Shown piece by piece: positions 31,701 through 39,588 of a stretch of 64,000 nucleotides of DNA. This stretch comes from Caulobacter soli (GTDB lineage: Bacteria > Pseudomonadota > Alphaproteobacteria > Caulobacterales > Caulobacteraceae). Position 1 is the first letter of the stretch. Each line of letters opens with the position of its first letter. The position numbers and the translations under genes are program-made. The stretch covers positions 2,108,001 through 2,172,000 of the forward strand of contig NZ_CP049199.1 of NCBI RefSeq assembly GCF_011045195.1, given 5' to 3'. The notes under the pieces were generated by a model. The model did no database searches. It was not told the DNA's origin and was given only the letters and a program-made list of their open reading frames with translations.

Positions 31701-34700
31701 GGCGTGGCGCTGGGCAAGAACTCGGTCGAGGGCGCGGCCAGTCCGACCGCCTCGGGCGTGATCAACGGCGTGACCTACGCCTATGCCGGCGCCAATCCGA
31801 CCAGCGTGGTCAGCATCGGTAGCACGGGCGCCGAGCGGCAGATCACCAACGTCGCCGCCGGCCGGGTTTCCGCGGCGTCCACGGACGCGATCAACGGCAG
31901 CCAGCTGTTCGCCACCAACTCGGCGATCCAGGACGTCACTGGCCAGCTGACGCACTACTACAGCGTCAACGACGGCGGGGTGCAGGGACCCAACTACAAC
32001 AATGACGGTGCGACCGGACTGAACGCGCTGGCTGGGGGTATCGGGGCCAGTGCGGCGGGGGGCAGCGCGGTGGCGCTCGGACAGGGGGCGACCGCCTCCG
32101 CACAGAATAGTTTTGCGGGCGGGCTCAACGCTAACGCCGCCACGGTCAATAGCGTGGCTCTTGGCGTGTTCGCCAACGCCAGCAACGGCGGATTGGTGGC
32201 GATCGGCCAAGGCGCACAGTCGATCGCGCAGAACACCATCGCCATTGGCGGCAGCGCTTCCGTGCGATTGGGGATCGCGATCGGCTTTGCGTCGAATTCG
32301 GCGGGTAACGGCGCCGTCGCCATCGGCGACGCGACCACGTCCAACGCCTTCTCGACCGTCGCCCTGGGTCAAAGCGCGACGGCGACCAACGACTATGCGG
32401 TCGGTATCGGCCGCCTGGCCGACGCCGGCAATCTGCGGGCCAGCGCGCTCGGCGCCAATTCGGTCGCGACCGGCACGGCTGCGACCGCGGTGGGCAGCAA
32501 CGCCATCGCCACCGGCAATTACGCGACGGCCACGGGGAGCCGCATCTACATGGTGAATGGCGTTCCACGCACCGATCCATATGTCCCGGGCGTCGGCTTC
32601 ACCGGCTTGACGACCAGTACGCTCGATACGCTGGCGTCTGGTTTGCTCTCCTCCGCTTACGGCTCCGCGGCCGTCGCGTCGGGTGAGCGCAGCCTCGCGC
32701 TGGGTTCGCTCAGCACGGCCAATGCGCTCGGCGCGGTGGCGATCGGCTCCTCGTCGCGGGCCACCAATGTCGGCGCGGTCGCGCTGGGTACGGGATCGGA
32801 AACGGCGGCGGCCAATCCGACCGCCTCGGGTACGATCAACGGCGTCACCTACGCCTTTGCCGGGGCGACGCCGACCAGCGTGGTCAGCGTGGGCTCGGGC
32901 GGCTTCGAGCGGCAGATCACCAATGTCGCCGCCGGCCGGATCAGCGGGACGTCGACCGATGCAATCAACGGCTCGCAGCTGTTCGCCACCAACTCGGCGA
33001 TCCAGAACGTCACCGGTCAACTGACGCACTACTACAGCGTCAACGACGGCGGGGTGCAGCAGGCCAACTACACCAATGACGGCGCGACCGGAAACGGCGC
33101 CCTGGCCGCTGGTATCGGCGCGCAGGGTGTTGGCGATGACAGCGTCGCCATCGGCCGCAACGCCGTTGCGGATGGTTCGGCCGGCGGGGGTAAGGCGGTG
33201 GCCATCGGCGCGTCCGCGCAGGCGACCGGCTTCTCCAGCATCGCCATCGGATCATCCGCCGGTGGCAGCGGCCCGATCGCCTCGGCGGATGGCGGCATCG
33301 CTATCGGCGCGGAAGCGGTCGCCAGCGGCCTGGGAGAAGCGGCGGCCCTGGGTGTTCGGTCTCAGTCGACCGGCGAAGCCGCGACGGCCCTGGGATCCCA
33401 GTCGATCGCGTCGGGCAAGTTCTCGGCCGCTGTCGGACGGCAGGCCGCCGCGACGGGCGACTTCAGCACGGCGTCCGGCTTCCTGGCCACCGCGTCTGGA
33501 GCAGGCTCGCTGGCGCTGGGTTCCACCGCCACGGCGACGACGATTGGCGGTGTCGCCCTCGGTGGTGGCTCGGTCGACGGCGCGGCCAGCCCGACCGCCA
33601 GCACGGTGATCAACGGTGTCTCCTACAACTTCGCGGGCATCGCGCCGACCAGCGTGGTCAGCATCGGTTCGGCCGGTTTCGAACGGCAGATCACCAACCT
33701 GGCCGCCGGCCGGATCAGCGACACCAGCACTGATGCGATCAACGGCAGCCAGCTGTTCGCCACCAATTCGGCGATCCAGACCATCAACGGTCAGCTGACG
33801 CACTACTACAGCGTCAACGACGGCGGCGTGCAGCAGGCCAACTACAGCAATGATGGCGCGACGGGGATCGACTCGGTCGCGGCGGGCGCCGGGGCTTCGG
33901 CCAGCGGGGCCGGCGCGGTGGCCATGGGGGCCAATACGACGGCCGGCAACGCCGGCGACGTGGCCCTGGGCTCCGGCTCGGTGACCTCGGCGGTGACGCA
34001 AACCGCTTCGGGCACGATCAACGGCGTGACCTACGCCTATGCCGGCGGCGCGCCCACCAGCGCGGTCAGCTTCGGCTCGGTCGGCAACGAGCGGCAGCTG
34101 CAGAACGTGGCGGCGGGCCAGGTCTCGGCGACCTCGACGGACGCGGTCAACGGCAGCCAGCTCTACGCCACCAACCAAGCGATCAGCACGATCAACAATG
34201 GCGGGGGCATCAAGTACTTCCACGCCAACTCGACCGAGGCCGACAGCAGCGCCGTCGGAACCAACTCCGTCGCCGTGGGTCCGACCGCGACGGCGACCGG
34301 AAACGACAGCATCGCCATGGGCCACGGATCCCAGGCCCAGGCTCAGGGCGGTATGGCCTTGGGCGCCGGGGCCTCGGCCAACAACGCCGGCGACGTGGCC
34401 CTGGGCGCCGGCTCGACGACCGCCGCGGCGGTCGGCACCTCCGGCACGACGATCAACGGCACGACCTACGCCTTCGCGGGCGCCAATCCGACCAGCACCG
34501 TCAGCGTGGGCTCGGCCGGGGCGGAGCGGACGATCACCAATGTCGCGGCCGGTCGTCTCGACGCGGCCTCCACCGACGCGGTCAACGGCAGCCAGCTGTT
34601 CGCCACCAACCAGGCGATCACCAATCTGACGTCGGGCGGAGCGGGGCCGGTGCAGTATTCCAACGCCGCGACGCCGACCACGCCCAACGGCGGGATCGCC

Positions 34701-35489
34701 TCGCAGGACCTGACCCTGGTCGGGGCAGGCGCGGGTCCGGTGAACCTGCATAATGTCGGTCCCGGGGTGATCTCCAACACCTCGACCGATGCGGTCAACG
34801 GCAGCCAACTCTTCGCCACCAACCAGAACATCCAGAACGTCTACACCACCGGCACCAAGTACTTCCACGCCAACAGCACCGCGGCCGACTCCGTGGCCAC
34901 GGGGATCGACAGCGTGGCGATCGGACCGACCTCGACCTCGATCGGCGCCAGCTCGGTCTCGATCGGCAGCGGGGCGAGCGCCAACAACGTCAACGACGTG
35001 GCCCTGGGCGCTGGCAGCACCACCGACAAGGCGGTGGCCACCACGGGCGTGACCGTCGGCGGCAAGACCTACGCCTACGCCGGCACGGCGCCGACCAGCA
35101 CGGTCAGCGTGGGCAGCTCCGGCTCCGAGCGGACGATCACCAACGTCGCGGCCGGTCGCGTGAGCGCCACCTCGACCGACGCGATCAACGGCTCGCAGCT
35201 CTTCGCCTTCGGCCAGGCGGTCGGGTCGGTGCGCGAGGATCTCAACAACGCGGTCCGGCGGGCCGACGCGGGCACGGCCGCGGCGATGGCCGTCTCGGCG
35301 ATCCCGCAAGCCTTCACGCCGGGCCAGGGGATCATCGGGGCGGGGATCGGCACCTGGGGCGGCGAGAGCGCGATCGCCTTCGGGATCTCCAAATCTTCGG
35401 ACAACGGCCGTTTCGTCTTCAAGGCGGGGGCTGCCTACAACTCCCAGAACAAGGGCGGCGTCAGCGCCGGCGCGGGCTGGGCCTTCTAG
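28701..35489 (+). CDS. Giant YadA-type trimeric autotransporter adhesin
   Basis: 2262 residues; ATG 28701 with GAAGG before it. Residues 1-68 form an extended signal peptide (basic N-region, hydrophobic SSAAIGALMAIGLGAANPAHA). The body is a chain of YadA head repeats (xAxAxGxxxxA pattern, such as NSVALGAAASAGAGGTALGD) broken by neck/stalk units of the form ERQITNVAAGR-STDAINGSQLFATN. The last 85 or so residues are the membrane anchor (NNAVRRADAGTAAAMAVSA, then the strands FVFKAGAAYNSQNKGG and AGAGWAF with terminal Phe). Three chains would form one barrel and one fibre. It is monocistronic, with a hairpin after it, and probably mediates attachment or aggregation. Confidence 0.96.
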   Translation: MSKIIEPKRAETVYGREFRGGRLTKWCGRTASIGPDATSTATLAPVISSAAIGALMAIGLGAANPAHAQNMVVIKGEGGSVGICEAGSGVTIGGIVAPCTPVNQQASVRIGNNETGANVATGQRGVFIGDGAGQFMTGADNVVLGTNAGAGSAGALSAVANTVAIGKTSVASGGNNVAIGATAVASGDQWATAVGGLAKATARATSAFGEESQATGQDSTALAYKAAASGPGSTAVGAYSQATALQAVALGTYGTTATGVSSTAVGAYSSATGGNSTALGVGAQALADGSLAAGDQAVATGARDVSIGSLAGVGSASTGGSTFVGMDAGRQQSGGNNTSIGEGAGLASTGDLNTGVGPGALRNVVGDRNVAMGVGALQLAQGNSNVAIGDGANLSTTQTTFTDTVAIGAASSASSDGAVAVGRSAVAKGGKSVSIGVGNTAFGDGAVSIGDPSYASGTGVFTGGADNIANSDGRAAADATNQTVGAVAIGNANQAIGQGAVAIGNSTYTSGGVAIGDRAYGGRAGGIAIGQRANSSDWSGTIAIGQDSAAEEGGVSLGQYAGAKDFSVAIGSQATANVAEASVALGQGSVADRVGMLGGTELFSNAAVNSFRGAVSVGSAGLERQITNVAGGTQATDAVNVRQLQAVADDLTHYYSVNDAGVQQANYNNDGALGANAIAGGVNVIARGSGDLVMGSGSQTLGLLGGNAIAMGVAAQASGTNDTAIGHGALVSENYTNDGLHNGGGIALGLNAQALSNNANGNIAIGANAVSAGQFGASVAIGQNASTVSGGAAVTIGASSVAGDSAVGIGGAAKATGFQSIALGREALASGQNTLAVGTLSNASGTYASTAVGALTNANADYATAIGGGRYDFYTPVVLGAQATGVGATALGVNGVAGAIASADDAIAIGGQSKGSGVAAVATGKAATASGDDSIALGTSATASAAGAVAIGKNTVSSGLDTIAIGTGASATNSVALGAAASAGAGGTALGDGAVATLAGGVALGKNSVEGAASPTASGVINGVTYAYAGANPTSVVSIGSTGAERQITNVAAGRVSAASTDAINGSQLFATNSAIQDVTGQLTHYYSVNDGGVQGPNYNNDGATGLNALAGGIGASAAGGSAVALGQGATASAQNSFAGGLNANAATVNSVALGVFANASNGGLVAIGQGAQSIAQNTIAIGGSASVRLGIAIGFASNSAGNGAVAIGDATTSNAFSTVALGQSATATNDYAVGIGRLADAGNLRASALGANSVATGTAATAVGSNAIATGNYATATGSRIYMVNGVPRTDPYVPGVGFTGLTTSTLDTLASGLLSSAYGSAAVASGERSLALGSLSTANALGAVAIGSSSRATNVGAVALGTGSETAAANPTASGTINGVTYAFAGATPTSVVSVGSGGFERQITNVAAGRISGTSTDAINGSQLFATNSAIQNVTGQLTHYYSVNDGGVQQANYTNDGATGNGALAAGIGAQGVGDDSVAIGRNAVADGSAGGGKAVAIGASAQATGFSSIAIGSSAGGSGPIASADGGIAIGAEAVASGLGEAAALGVRSQSTGEAATALGSQSIASGKFSAAVGRQAAATGDFSTASGFLATASGAGSLALGSTATATTIGGVALGGGSVDGAASPTASTVINGVSYNFAGIAPTSVVSIGSAGFERQITNLAAGRISDTSTDAINGSQLFATNSAIQTINGQLTHYYSVNDGGVQQANYSNDGATGIDSVAAGAGASASGAGAVAMGANTTAGNAGDVALGSGSVTSAVTQTASGTINGVTYAYAGGAPTSAVSFGSVGNERQLQNVAAGQVSATSTDAVNGSQLYATNQAISTINNGGGIKYFHANSTEADSSAVGTNSVAVGPTATATGNDSIAMGHGSQAQAQGGMALGAGASANNAGDVALGAGSTTAAAVGTSGTTINGTTYAFAGANPTSTVSVGSAGAERTITNVAAGRLDAASTDAVNGSQLFATNQAITNLTSGGAGPVQYSNAATPTTPNGGIASQDLTLVGAGAGPVNLHNVGPGVISNTSTDAVNGSQLFATNQNIQNVYTTGTKYFHANSTAADSVATGIDSVAIGPTSTSIGASSVSIGSGASANNVNDVALGAGSTTDKAVATTGVTVGGKTYAYAGTAPTSTVSVGSSGSERTITNVAAGRVSATSTDAINGSQLFAFGQAVGSVREDLNNAVRRADAGTAAAMAVSAIPQAFTPGQGIIGAGIGTWGGESAIAFGISKSSDNGRFVFKAGAAYNSQNKGGVSAGAGWAF
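30546..33870 (+). repeat. Four copies of a neck plus LTHYYSVNDGG module in the adhesin
   Basis: The sequence ERQITN(V/L)A-G-TDA-N-QL followed by LTHYYSVNDGGVQxxNYxNDGA recurs at about 30546-30720, 31801-32010, 32880-33090 and 33655-33870. The HYYSVND block is absent from the last stalk units (34062-35215). At the DNA level the copies share long identical runs such as actacagcgtcaacgacggc, so recombination between them is possible. Confidence 0.8.
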
Positions 35490-35557
35490 TCGCGCGGGGC
35501 CCCCATCCGGGTTCGGTCACCCTCCACCTTTGCCGATCCCGCGCCCTACGCGACCAG

Positions 35558-35591
35558 GACGGACGCGCCTCTAAGGCGGGGCGCGTCCGTC
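35558..35591 (+). terminator. Hairpin after the trimeric adhesin
   Basis: GACGGACGCGCC (35558-35569) pairs perfectly over 12 bp with 35580-35591 around a 10-base loop. No T-run follows. It lies 68 bp after the adhesin stop and 25 bp before the next start; probably a terminator or attenuator-like hairpin. Confidence 0.5.
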
Positions 35592-35616
35592 AGCTTCCAA
35601 CATCAGGACATCCGCC

Positions 35617-36414
35617 ATGATCAAAAGACTCGTTCTAGGGCTGGCCGCCACGGTCGCCGCCCACGCCACGGCCTTCGCCGCCGATCCGGCCTTCCGGGCC
35701 GTGGCGGATCCGAGCGTCTCGTTCCCGGACATCAGCCACGCGACGCTGAAGCAAGGTGTGTTCCCCAACCGCGCCAATCTTCGGATGATCGCGCCGGGCA
35801 TGACCAAGGATCAGGTCTATCTGCTGCTGGGTGTTCCCCACTTCCACGAGGGCGTGTTCGGCGTTCACCGCTGGAACTACATCCTGAACTTCTACACCGG
35901 CGCCGGCGACGAGCACATCACCTGCCAGTTCCAGATCCGCTACGACGCGCACATGCGCATCGACGGAGCCTGGTGGAAGGGCCAGCAATGCGCGGACCTG
36001 GATCGCGCGCCCGTGGCGATGGTCAGGAACGATCCGCCCGCGCCGGTCTATGCGCCTCCCGAGCCGCGACCCACGTCGCCGCCCGAACGGAGCTTCGTCG
36101 TCTATTTCGCGTTCGACGGCAGCGACGTGTCGGCGCCCGGCGAGCAGGTGCTCAGGGCGGCGGCCGAGGCCGCATCGACGGGGCCGTCGAGCATCGCGCT
36201 TGTGAGCCATACCGATACTTCCGGCGACGCGGCCTACAATCTGGCGCTCTCCGAACGGCGCTCCCGCGCGGTGCTGGATGCGCTGGTGGCGCTGGGCGTG
36301 CCCGCCGGCCGGATCCGCGCTGAGGCCGTGGGCGAAAGCGATCCCGCCGTGCCGACCGCCGACGGGGTCAAGGAGCCCCTGAACCGGCGCACCACGCTGA
36401 TCATCGGGTCCTGA
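35617..36414 (+). CDS. BamE/SmpA-like plus OmpA-like fusion protein
   Basis: 265 residues. Residues 1-22 are a signal peptide (ending in TAFAAD). Residues about 47-110 resemble SmpA/BamE (NLRMIAPGMTKDQVYLLLGV, then GVHRWNYILNF), a domain found in the beta-barrel assembly machine. A Pro-rich linker (about 138-155) leads to an OmpA peptidoglycan-binding domain (SFVVYFAFDGSDVSAPGEQV, SHTDTSGDAAYNLALSERRS, LNRRTTLIIGS). There is no lipobox Cys, unlike BamE itself. It could tether outer-membrane assembly to the cell wall and may help insert the adhesin encoded upstream; that link is inferred from position. Confidence 0.88.
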   Translation: MIKRLVLGLAATVAAHATAFAADPAFRAVADPSVSFPDISHATLKQGVFPNRANLRMIAPGMTKDQVYLLLGVPHFHEGVFGVHRWNYILNFYTGAGDEHITCQFQIRYDAHMRIDGAWWKGQQCADLDRAPVAMVRNDPPAPVYAPPEPRPTSPPERSFVVYFAFDGSDVSAPGEQVLRAAAEAASTGPSSIALVSHTDTSGDAAYNLALSERRSRAVLDALVALGVPAGRIRAEAVGESDPAVPTADGVKEPLNRRTTLIIGS

Positions 36415-36528
36415 GGTCGTTGCGTGGGGCGGTCAGCCTTTCAGCGTTTGGGGCCGAGCAGGTTCGTTTCGAAACCTGGGCGCGGCGTCTCGACCGTCTG
36501 GGTACGGATGACAGGAATCGGAGGCTTC

Positions 36529-36831
36529 ATGCGAGCGCCTGAGCGATCGTCGCAACGTCACTTCGAGCTGCTGCAATTTCCGAATGCGAAAGAGGCCAGG
36601 CCGCTCGACGACACAGGCAGGCGCCAACCGCCTTGGTGGCGGCGCGTGCTCATCTTCAACATGTTCACCCTGGCGATCCTGGCGTGGCTCGCCTTTGGGC
36701 TCCTGGCCTGGGCGACGGTCTCAACCTTGAGAAGCGTGTCCCGCGTCCTTGGCGCGCACGGCGTCGCCGTTCCAGCCGTGGAGACCTTGGATCGTCACGT
36801 CGACCACGCACCGACAGGAGGCGATCGGTAG
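36529..36831 (+). CDS. Small single-pass membrane protein of unknown function
   Basis: 100 residues from ATG 36529, with GGAGG four bases before it. A basic, Trp-containing segment (RRQPPWWRRVLIF) leads into one strong transmembrane helix (about 47-69: NMFTLAILAWLAFGLLAWATV), followed by a short tail. The positive residues before the helix suggest that the N-terminus is cytoplasmic. No family is recognised. A longer start at 36508 is possible. It follows the BamE/OmpA gene by about 115 bp on the same strand. Confidence 0.6.
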   Translation: MRAPERSSQRHFELLQFPNAKEARPLDDTGRRQPPWWRRVLIFNMFTLAILAWLAFGLLAWATVSTLRSVSRVLGAHGVAVPAVETLDRHVDHAPTGGDR

Positions 36832-37089
36832 CCAGTATACGGAATCCGAGTTTCTTCGCCTCACGAGAAAAGTGAGCGGGACGAAATTCTGCGCGAGAAT
36901 CCATGAGTCAAGGATTGCAAACAAACGTAACAACGAGTCATTGCTTCTTGAGGTTGCAGGTGAGGTCTGCGTTCATTGTTTGCGATAGTCGTAAATAGGA
37001 ATGGATATTCTAATCTGTTCCTGAGAATTCTCAAAAAATGGGAATTCTATTTCGAATTATTCCTGTATTTTGAGTTGGGGGAGGGGAAC

Positions 37090-37794
37090 GTGCGGGTCGG
37101 GGTAGTTGAAAGTGATCCTTCTTGGGCGCGCTTGGTTGCGGACACGCTTTCGGAGAGTGGTCATTTTTGTCATCTCTTCGACAACGGGCGCGATTTTGTC
37201 CGTCATCTGAGCTGGAACGCGTTCGACCTCACGATTATCGACATCGATTTCTCGGGCGTCCCAGGACTGGACCTGATCGATTGGGTCAGACACGAGGCGA
37301 GATCGTGGGTTTTGGTGTTAGCGTTAACCGAGAGTTCGACCGAGACCGAGGTCTCCGCGATCCTGGACGTCGGCGCGGATGACGTCATGTGCAAGCCCTT
37401 CACCACGAAGGCCATGATGTCTCGCGTCAACGCGATGACACGTAGAATGAACAGCTCGATATCGAATGATGACGAGATCTATGATGGATTTCGTTTCATT
37501 AAATCCACGGAATCCATCATTCGAAATGGAGTCGAGTTTAATCTGACCTCGAAGGAATTCCATTTGGCGTTAACGATGTTCAAGAGGATGTCGCAACCTC
37601 TGTCGCGAGCGTTCCTTCTGGAATCGGTCTGGGGGCGAGACCCAAATCTGCCCACCAGAACATTGGATGCCCATATTTCGAGAATCCGGCAGAAGCTGGC
37701 CCTGACGCCGGAGCGAGGTTATCGGATTTCTCCCGTCTATAGCCTGGGATACCGTTTGGACGCCGTGCGGGTGGGAAATGAGTATCCAATCTAG
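37090..37794 (+). CDS. Orphan OmpR-type response regulator, AT-richer than neighbours
   Basis: 234 residues from GTG 37090, preceded by GGGGAGGGGAAC. The alternative start at 36976 would add an implausible Phe/Leu-rich stretch. The receiver domain (about 1-115) has an acidic pocket (VESD), phospho-acceptor D51 in DLTIIDIDFSG and the conserved Lys in DVMCKPFTTK. The winged helix (about 130-228) has FNLTSKEFHLALTMFKRM, TLDAHISRIRQKL and the closing SPVYSLGYRLDA hairpin. No kinase is encoded nearby. The gene and its 250-bp leader are noticeably AT-richer than the rest of the window. A role in adhesin control is possible but not shown. Confidence 0.85.
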   Translation: MRVGVVESDPSWARLVADTLSESGHFCHLFDNGRDFVRHLSWNAFDLTIIDIDFSGVPGLDLIDWVRHEARSWVLVLALTESSTETEVSAILDVGADDVMCKPFTTKAMMSRVNAMTRRMNSSISNDDEIYDGFRFIKSTESIIRNGVEFNLTSKEFHLALTMFKRMSQPLSRAFLLESVWGRDPNLPTRTLDAHISRIRQKLALTPERGYRISPVYSLGYRLDAVRVGNEYPI

Positions 37795-38287
37795 AGGTGT
37801 CCGCGCCGACACAATGCGGGGAAGGTCTTGAGGGGCCGGGGCGCGAATGAAGGCCATGTCGATGGCGGATTTCACACCGACGCTGATTTCAGAGCATTCT
37901 TCGTTCGCACAGGGCTGGTCTCTACCTCGCGCGAGAAGGGCGCGAGAGCGTTTTCAGGGGCGCCCTCGCTGGAGAGCTTGTCCGTGGCGGCGCCGCCATG
38001 ACGCAGGATGAATGCCATGAACTGGCTTCGGCGTTGCTGATTGGCGAGATGGTGGCGGTTCTCGACAAGGCCGGTCTGGAGCTGATCGAACGCGAGCTGC
38101 TTAGTCTGGCGACACGGGCCAGGCACGAAGACGGCCTCCTGGTCGTCGCCTGGGCTATCACGATCCTCCGAACGGAGCGCGACCTCGGCGGGCGAGGGGG
38201 ATACTTCCTGCATTGAAGCCGGTCCTGATCGTCTTCGCCGATCCAAGGCGGGGATGTGACGGCCCATCTGGATCCCTGGTCCCGCGG
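37795..38287. other. Gene-poor stretch between the orphan regulator and the phospholipase C-like gene
   Basis: About 490 bp. The only candidate gene is a 72-codon frame at 37998, listed separately. No hairpin with a T-run was recognised. Confidence 0.5.
37998..38216 (+). CDS. Hypothetical 72-residue protein
   Basis: ATG 37998 to TGA at 38214-38216. The protein is helical and protein-like (MTQDECHELASALLIGEM, then ELIERELLSLATRARHEDG), with balanced charge, but no ribosome site is obvious and no family is recognised. It could be a small cytoplasmic protein cotranscribed with the response regulator, or a chance frame. Confidence 0.4.
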   Translation: MTQDECHELASALLIGEMVAVLDKAGLELIERELLSLATRARHEDGLLVVAWAITILRTERDLGGRGGYFLH

Positions 38288-39484
38288 TCAGCGAGAACCC
38301 GGGGCGTTCAACGGGTTGAGCCGCGCCACACCGCCGCCGGGCAGGCGAACGACATAGGGCGTGCCGTAGGCGTTGCCCGGATGCTCGAAGTCGGTCGACA
38401 CCACCTGGGCGCCGCTGGCGAAGGCGGCGTCGGCGCGGGTCATGTCGTTGGTCTTGGCCTCAAAGGTCTCGATGTCCGACCGGGCCCGAACGATATAGCC
38501 CTGGCGGACGTAGTCCTGGATCTGCGTCTGGCGGACCAGGGCGTTGTCGAACATCAGGAAGGCGGCGTGGTCCTGGCCCGGCTCGGCGCGCAGGAAGGCG
38601 ACGCGGCCCTTCAGCGAGGGGTGGCCGTCCAGATAGCCCTGAGTGGCGGCCTCGCCGGTGGCGGTGATCATCAGGATCATGATCTTGCCGCGCGCCGCCT
38701 TCAGCGTCGGCCAGGCGCCGGCCCGGATCGCCGCGTTCAGGGTGGGATAGGCGCCGCGCACGTCGTCGGGGGTGATCAGGCGACGGCGGTCCAGGACCGA
38801 CAGGATCTCCTGGTCCAGGTCGTCGAACAGCGCCGGGGTGAACGGCACGGTGTAGGTCGGGTTGGGGAAGACGGGCAGGTCCGAGACCTTGGCTTCCAGC
38901 ACCAGGAACAGCGGCACGTGGTCGGGATGGGCGTCCGACCAGTCGCGCACCTGGGTCAGGCACTGCTTCAGCGTCGGACAGTGGCTGCGGAAGTCGATGT
39001 CGGGGATGTGCAGCACCTTGTAGCCCGGCTGGCTCATGACCTTGGCGTCGAAGGGCAGGAGGTCGCCGACGCCCTGGGCGCGCAGCGCGCGATAGCCGGC
39101 GGGATCGGCGAAGTTGCCGCCCTTGGGGTCCGGATTGACGTCGATCTCCAGGCTGCGCATGCCCTCGTTCAGCTGGGTCGTCAGGTCGGGGTGGTCGTAG
39201 CTCAGGCCGTCGCTGACGATGACGTCATTGGGGTGCTCCTCGCGAAACAGCGCCCACTCCTGCGGCGGCAGCTTGGTGGCCAGCTGGCTCGTCACGCGGC
39301 CCAGGATCGGATCGACGATGGTCAGCAGGCGCTTGTCGACCGGCATGGCGTAGCTGTTGTGGGTGCCCAGCACCTGCAGCTGGTTGACCTTCAGGTCGGG
39401 GCTGAGGTTGGCGGCTTCTTCGGCGAAGGCCGGAGCGGCGCTCAAGGCCAACAGGGCGGCGAGCGAGACGTGGAGCCGGGACAT
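38288..39484 (-). CDS. Secreted calcium-dependent phosphoinositide phospholipase C-like protein
   Basis: 398 residues from ATG 39484 (AGGA eight bases before; longer versions spoil the signal peptide). Residues 1-21 are the signal (LHVSLAALLALSAAPAFA). The mature part opens with LQVLGTHNSYAMPVDKR, the catalytic-His motif of PI-PLC X-domain proteins, then LNEGMRSLEIDVNPDP, which carries the acidic metal ligands, and PLFLVLEAKVSDLP. This matches the bacterial Ca2+-dependent PIPLC1-like family, presumed to split phosphoinositides or related phosphodiesters outside the cytoplasm. It is encoded about 105 bp after the TonB receptor gene on the same strand, so uptake of the released product is plausible. 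Confidence 0.88.
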   Translation of the reverse strand: MSRLHVSLAALLALSAAPAFAEEAANLSPDLKVNQLQVLGTHNSYAMPVDKRLLTIVDPILGRVTSQLATKLPPQEWALFREEHPNDVIVSDGLSYDHPDLTTQLNEGMRSLEIDVNPDPKGGNFADPAGYRALRAQGVGDLLPFDAKVMSQPGYKVLHIPDIDFRSHCPTLKQCLTQVRDWSDAHPDHVPLFLVLEAKVSDLPVFPNPTYTVPFTPALFDDLDQEILSVLDRRRLITPDDVRGAYPTLNAAIRAGAWPTLKAARGKIMILMITATGEAATQGYLDGHPSLKGRVAFLRAEPGQDHAAFLMFDNALVRQTQIQDYVRQGYIVRARSDIETFEAKTNDMTRADAAFASGAQVVSTDFEHPGNAYGTPYVVRLPGGGVARLNPLNAPGSR

Positions 39485-39588
39485 GCGGAGGTTCCTGGAA
39501 AAGGGAAAAGGTCCCGCCCGGCCTTCAAGGCGCGGGCGGGACAGGCGCGCGGACAATCAAGCCGAGGGAGCGGCGTCCGCGCGGGGGA

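Noticed and set aside
32146..32580. Minus-strand Arg-rich frames within the trimeric adhesin gene
   Set aside because: They lie fully inside the adhesin gene and reflect its repeated codons; no start signal or domain.
36976..37089. N-terminal extension of the orphan response regulator
   Set aside because: The extra 38 residues are Phe/Leu/Tyr-rich with no family match, while GTG 37090 has a strong ribosome site and fits the receiver-domain start.
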